A program made the position numbers and the translations under genes. Positions 63,080 to 64,000 of a stretch of 64,000 bases of DNA are shown in pieces (positions within the stretch are counted from its first letter, which is position 1; every line of letters begins with the position of its first letter). The notes below the pieces were generated by a model, which saw only the letters and a list, made by a program, of their open reading frames with translations, was not told the origin of the DNA and made no database searches. Origin of the DNA: Cordia subcordata (taxonomy: Eukaryota; Streptophyta; Magnoliopsida; Boraginales; Cordiaceae). The stretch spans positions 62,001-126,000 of the forward strand of contig JAPTOF010000017.1 of the NCBI GenBank assembly GCA_028554755.1, read 5' to 3'.

Positions 63080-64000
63080 ATATTAGGGGGCTAAACTCCC
63101 CAAATAAACAAAAAGAAGCAGCGTTGTTGATCAATAAACACCACTTGGACATTCTTTGTCTTTGGGAGAACAAAGTGGTTAGTGATGAAAATATCAAAGC
63201 CATTAGTACTCGTTTTGAGAAAGTTGGTTTTTCAAACTACTTTGATGATTTCACCAAGGGGCGGATTTGGATTTTTTGGAAGAAAGGCATTAAAGCAACT
63301 TGGATTGACTCTTGTGATCAAGCTTTACTCTTTAATTTTGATGATCACATTCATACGCCTTTCTTTGTTGCCTTCATCTATGGCCACAATGAAGCTTCAA
63401 AAAGAATTGAACTTTGGAAAAAACTTGAGCTTTGGTGTGCATGGTGTGAAGAAAGTGTGTTTTGTCTCTTGGGGGATTTCAATGAGGTTTTGCAATGTGG
63501 TGACAAATCCAACACTTTTGCCATTCCAAAAAGTGCTGGAGCTTTCCAAAACTTTGTGGCAAAGGCAAAGTTGCAAGAAGTTAATGCATATGGGCCACGC
63601 TTCACTTGGTCAAATAAGGGCCATGATGAAAACTACTTGGCTAGCAAGCTTGATAGAGCTTTCATCAATGGAAATTGGCTGCACAATTACCAACAATCTT
63701 TTCTTTTGGCTGCTAGCCCCGGAGTCTCCGATCATTGCCCGCTTATCATGCAAACATGTAAGTCTTGGAAATCCTCACCAAAACCCTTCAAATTTTACAA
63801 TATTTGGACGTCTCATGTGGATTTCCTTAAGCTTGTTGAAGGTTGTTTGTGTACACGGGTTTTTGGTACACCAATGTATATTATTTACCAAAAGCAAAAA
63901 GCATTGAAACTTGCTCTAAAATCCTTCGACAAAGAGCATTTTGCTGCCATTCCGTTAGTCATCAAAAATCTTAGGGAAGAGCTTGAAAGTGTTCAATTTT
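63076..64000 (+). CDS. P8 ORF2, intact endonuclease, partial at window end
   Basis: 308 codons open without a stop from ATG at 63,076. Start chosen because it overlaps the ORF1 stop as ATGA, as in four other copies. MNIRGLNSPNKQKEAALL lacks the five residues (R-I-C-S-W type) that normally sit between Met and NIRG: an in-frame 15-base loss. Endonuclease motifs present: NIRGLNS, WENKV, LLGDFNEVLQCGDKS, FTWSNKG, SDHCPLIM, then the linker VFGTPMYIIYQKQK. RT would follow beyond 64,000. Best-preserved endonuclease here; activity uncertain because a core beta-strand residue set is lost at the N-terminus. Confidence 0.88.
   Translation, partial: MNIRGLNSPNKQKEAALLINKHHLDILCLWENKVVSDENIKAISTRFEKVGFSNYFDDFTKGRIWIFWKKGIKATWIDSCDQALLFNFDDHIHTPFFVAFIYGHNEASKRIELWKKLELWCAWCEESVFCLLGDFNEVLQCGDKSNTFAIPKSAGAFQNFVAKAKLQEVNAYGPRFTWSNKGHDENYLASKLDRAFINGNWLHNYQQSFLLAASPGVSDHCPLIMQTCKSWKSSPKPFKFYNIWTSHVDFLKLVEGCLCTRVFGTPMYIIYQKQKALKLALKSFDKEHFAAIPLVIKNLREELESVQF

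Larger units (their letters stand above)
61141..64000 (+). mobile_element. P8: plus-strand ORF1+ORF2 LINE, runs off the window
   Basis: Begins near 61,141 in M5 ORF1 with a leader lacking the CTCTC block, so perhaps slightly 5'-truncated. ORF1 61,271-63,079, ATGA junction 63,076-63,079, ORF2 open to the window end. Confidence 0.83.

Noticed and set aside
1..64000. Host protein-coding gene, tRNA gene or CRISPR-like array
   Set aside because: Every long frame I could read matches LINE ORF1, LINE ORF2 or Athila gag-pol; no cloverleaf-like tRNA box pattern and no regularly spaced short repeats were seen. The only tRNA-like sequence is the primer site at 48,186-48,202.

Overview
The window looks like nuclear DNA of a land plant, probably a flowering plant. 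I see no host gene, tRNA, rRNA or CRISPR array. It is almost wall-to-wall retrotransposon: roughly 25 recognisable pieces of L1-clade LINEs and one Athila-lineage Ty3/gypsy LTR element. The plant assignment rests on domain architecture. The LINE ORF1 carries a DUF4283-type RNA-binding domain plus a CX2CX4HX4C zinc knuckle; ORF2 carries an AP-type endonuclease, a reverse transcriptase with an FADD centre and a C-terminal zf-RVT motif (CX2CX3CX5HX4C). The LTR element has Athila-type gag and pol and a tRNA-Asp-like primer site. Copy names below (A = ORF1-only; L, P = plus-strand ORF2 LINEs; M, X = minus-strand ORF2 LINEs; T = short tail pieces; C1 = minus-strand ORF1-only relative) are mine.

Layout. 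1-21,718 is one nest: LINE tail L0 holds ORF1-only element A0 (1-637, 20,362-21,292), which holds LINE L1 (638-20,361), which holds A1 (1,606-4,259) and L2 (6,733-17,963), which holds L3 (8,461-17,837), which holds A2 (9,588-12,373) and L4 (14,326-16,438). 21,719-27,340 is a minus-strand nest (X0, M1) with plus-strand A3, P1 and P2 inside it. 27,341-32,736 holds minus-strand C1 and ORF1 fragments P3 and P4. 32,737-38,651 is minus-strand LINE M2 with A4 (34,228-36,769) inside. 38,652-51,236 is plus LINE P5, split by minus ORF1-only fragment A5, split by the Athila element (38,986-50,259), whose 5' LTR is split by LINE tail T2. 51,237-54,653 holds A6, P6, M3, M4 and P7. 54,654-64,000 is near-complete minus LINE M5 with M6 and a 5'-inverted copy T4 inside, and plus LINE P8 running off the window end.

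How the parts relate. Two kinds of unit recur. Autonomous LINEs encode ORF1 then ORF2, and all five visible ORF1/ORF2 junctions share a 4-base ATGA stop/start overlap, which suggests ORF2 is translated by termination-reinitiation. A second family (A0-A6, more distantly C1) carries only an ORF1, with intact-type DUF4283 and zinc knuckle, followed at once by its own 3' UTR: a hairpin with paired substitutions, then a short terminal motif (about CTTACTTAATCCGC) and poly(A). The autonomous LINEs end in a similar short motif, and 11-18 bp target duplications flank both kinds. The simplest reading is a plant half-LINE family, analogous to mammalian HAL1, moved in trans by ORF2 of the autonomous LINEs. 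Nearly all copies are broken by stops and frameshifts; A4, the endonuclease of P8 and the Athila gag and RT frames are the best preserved.
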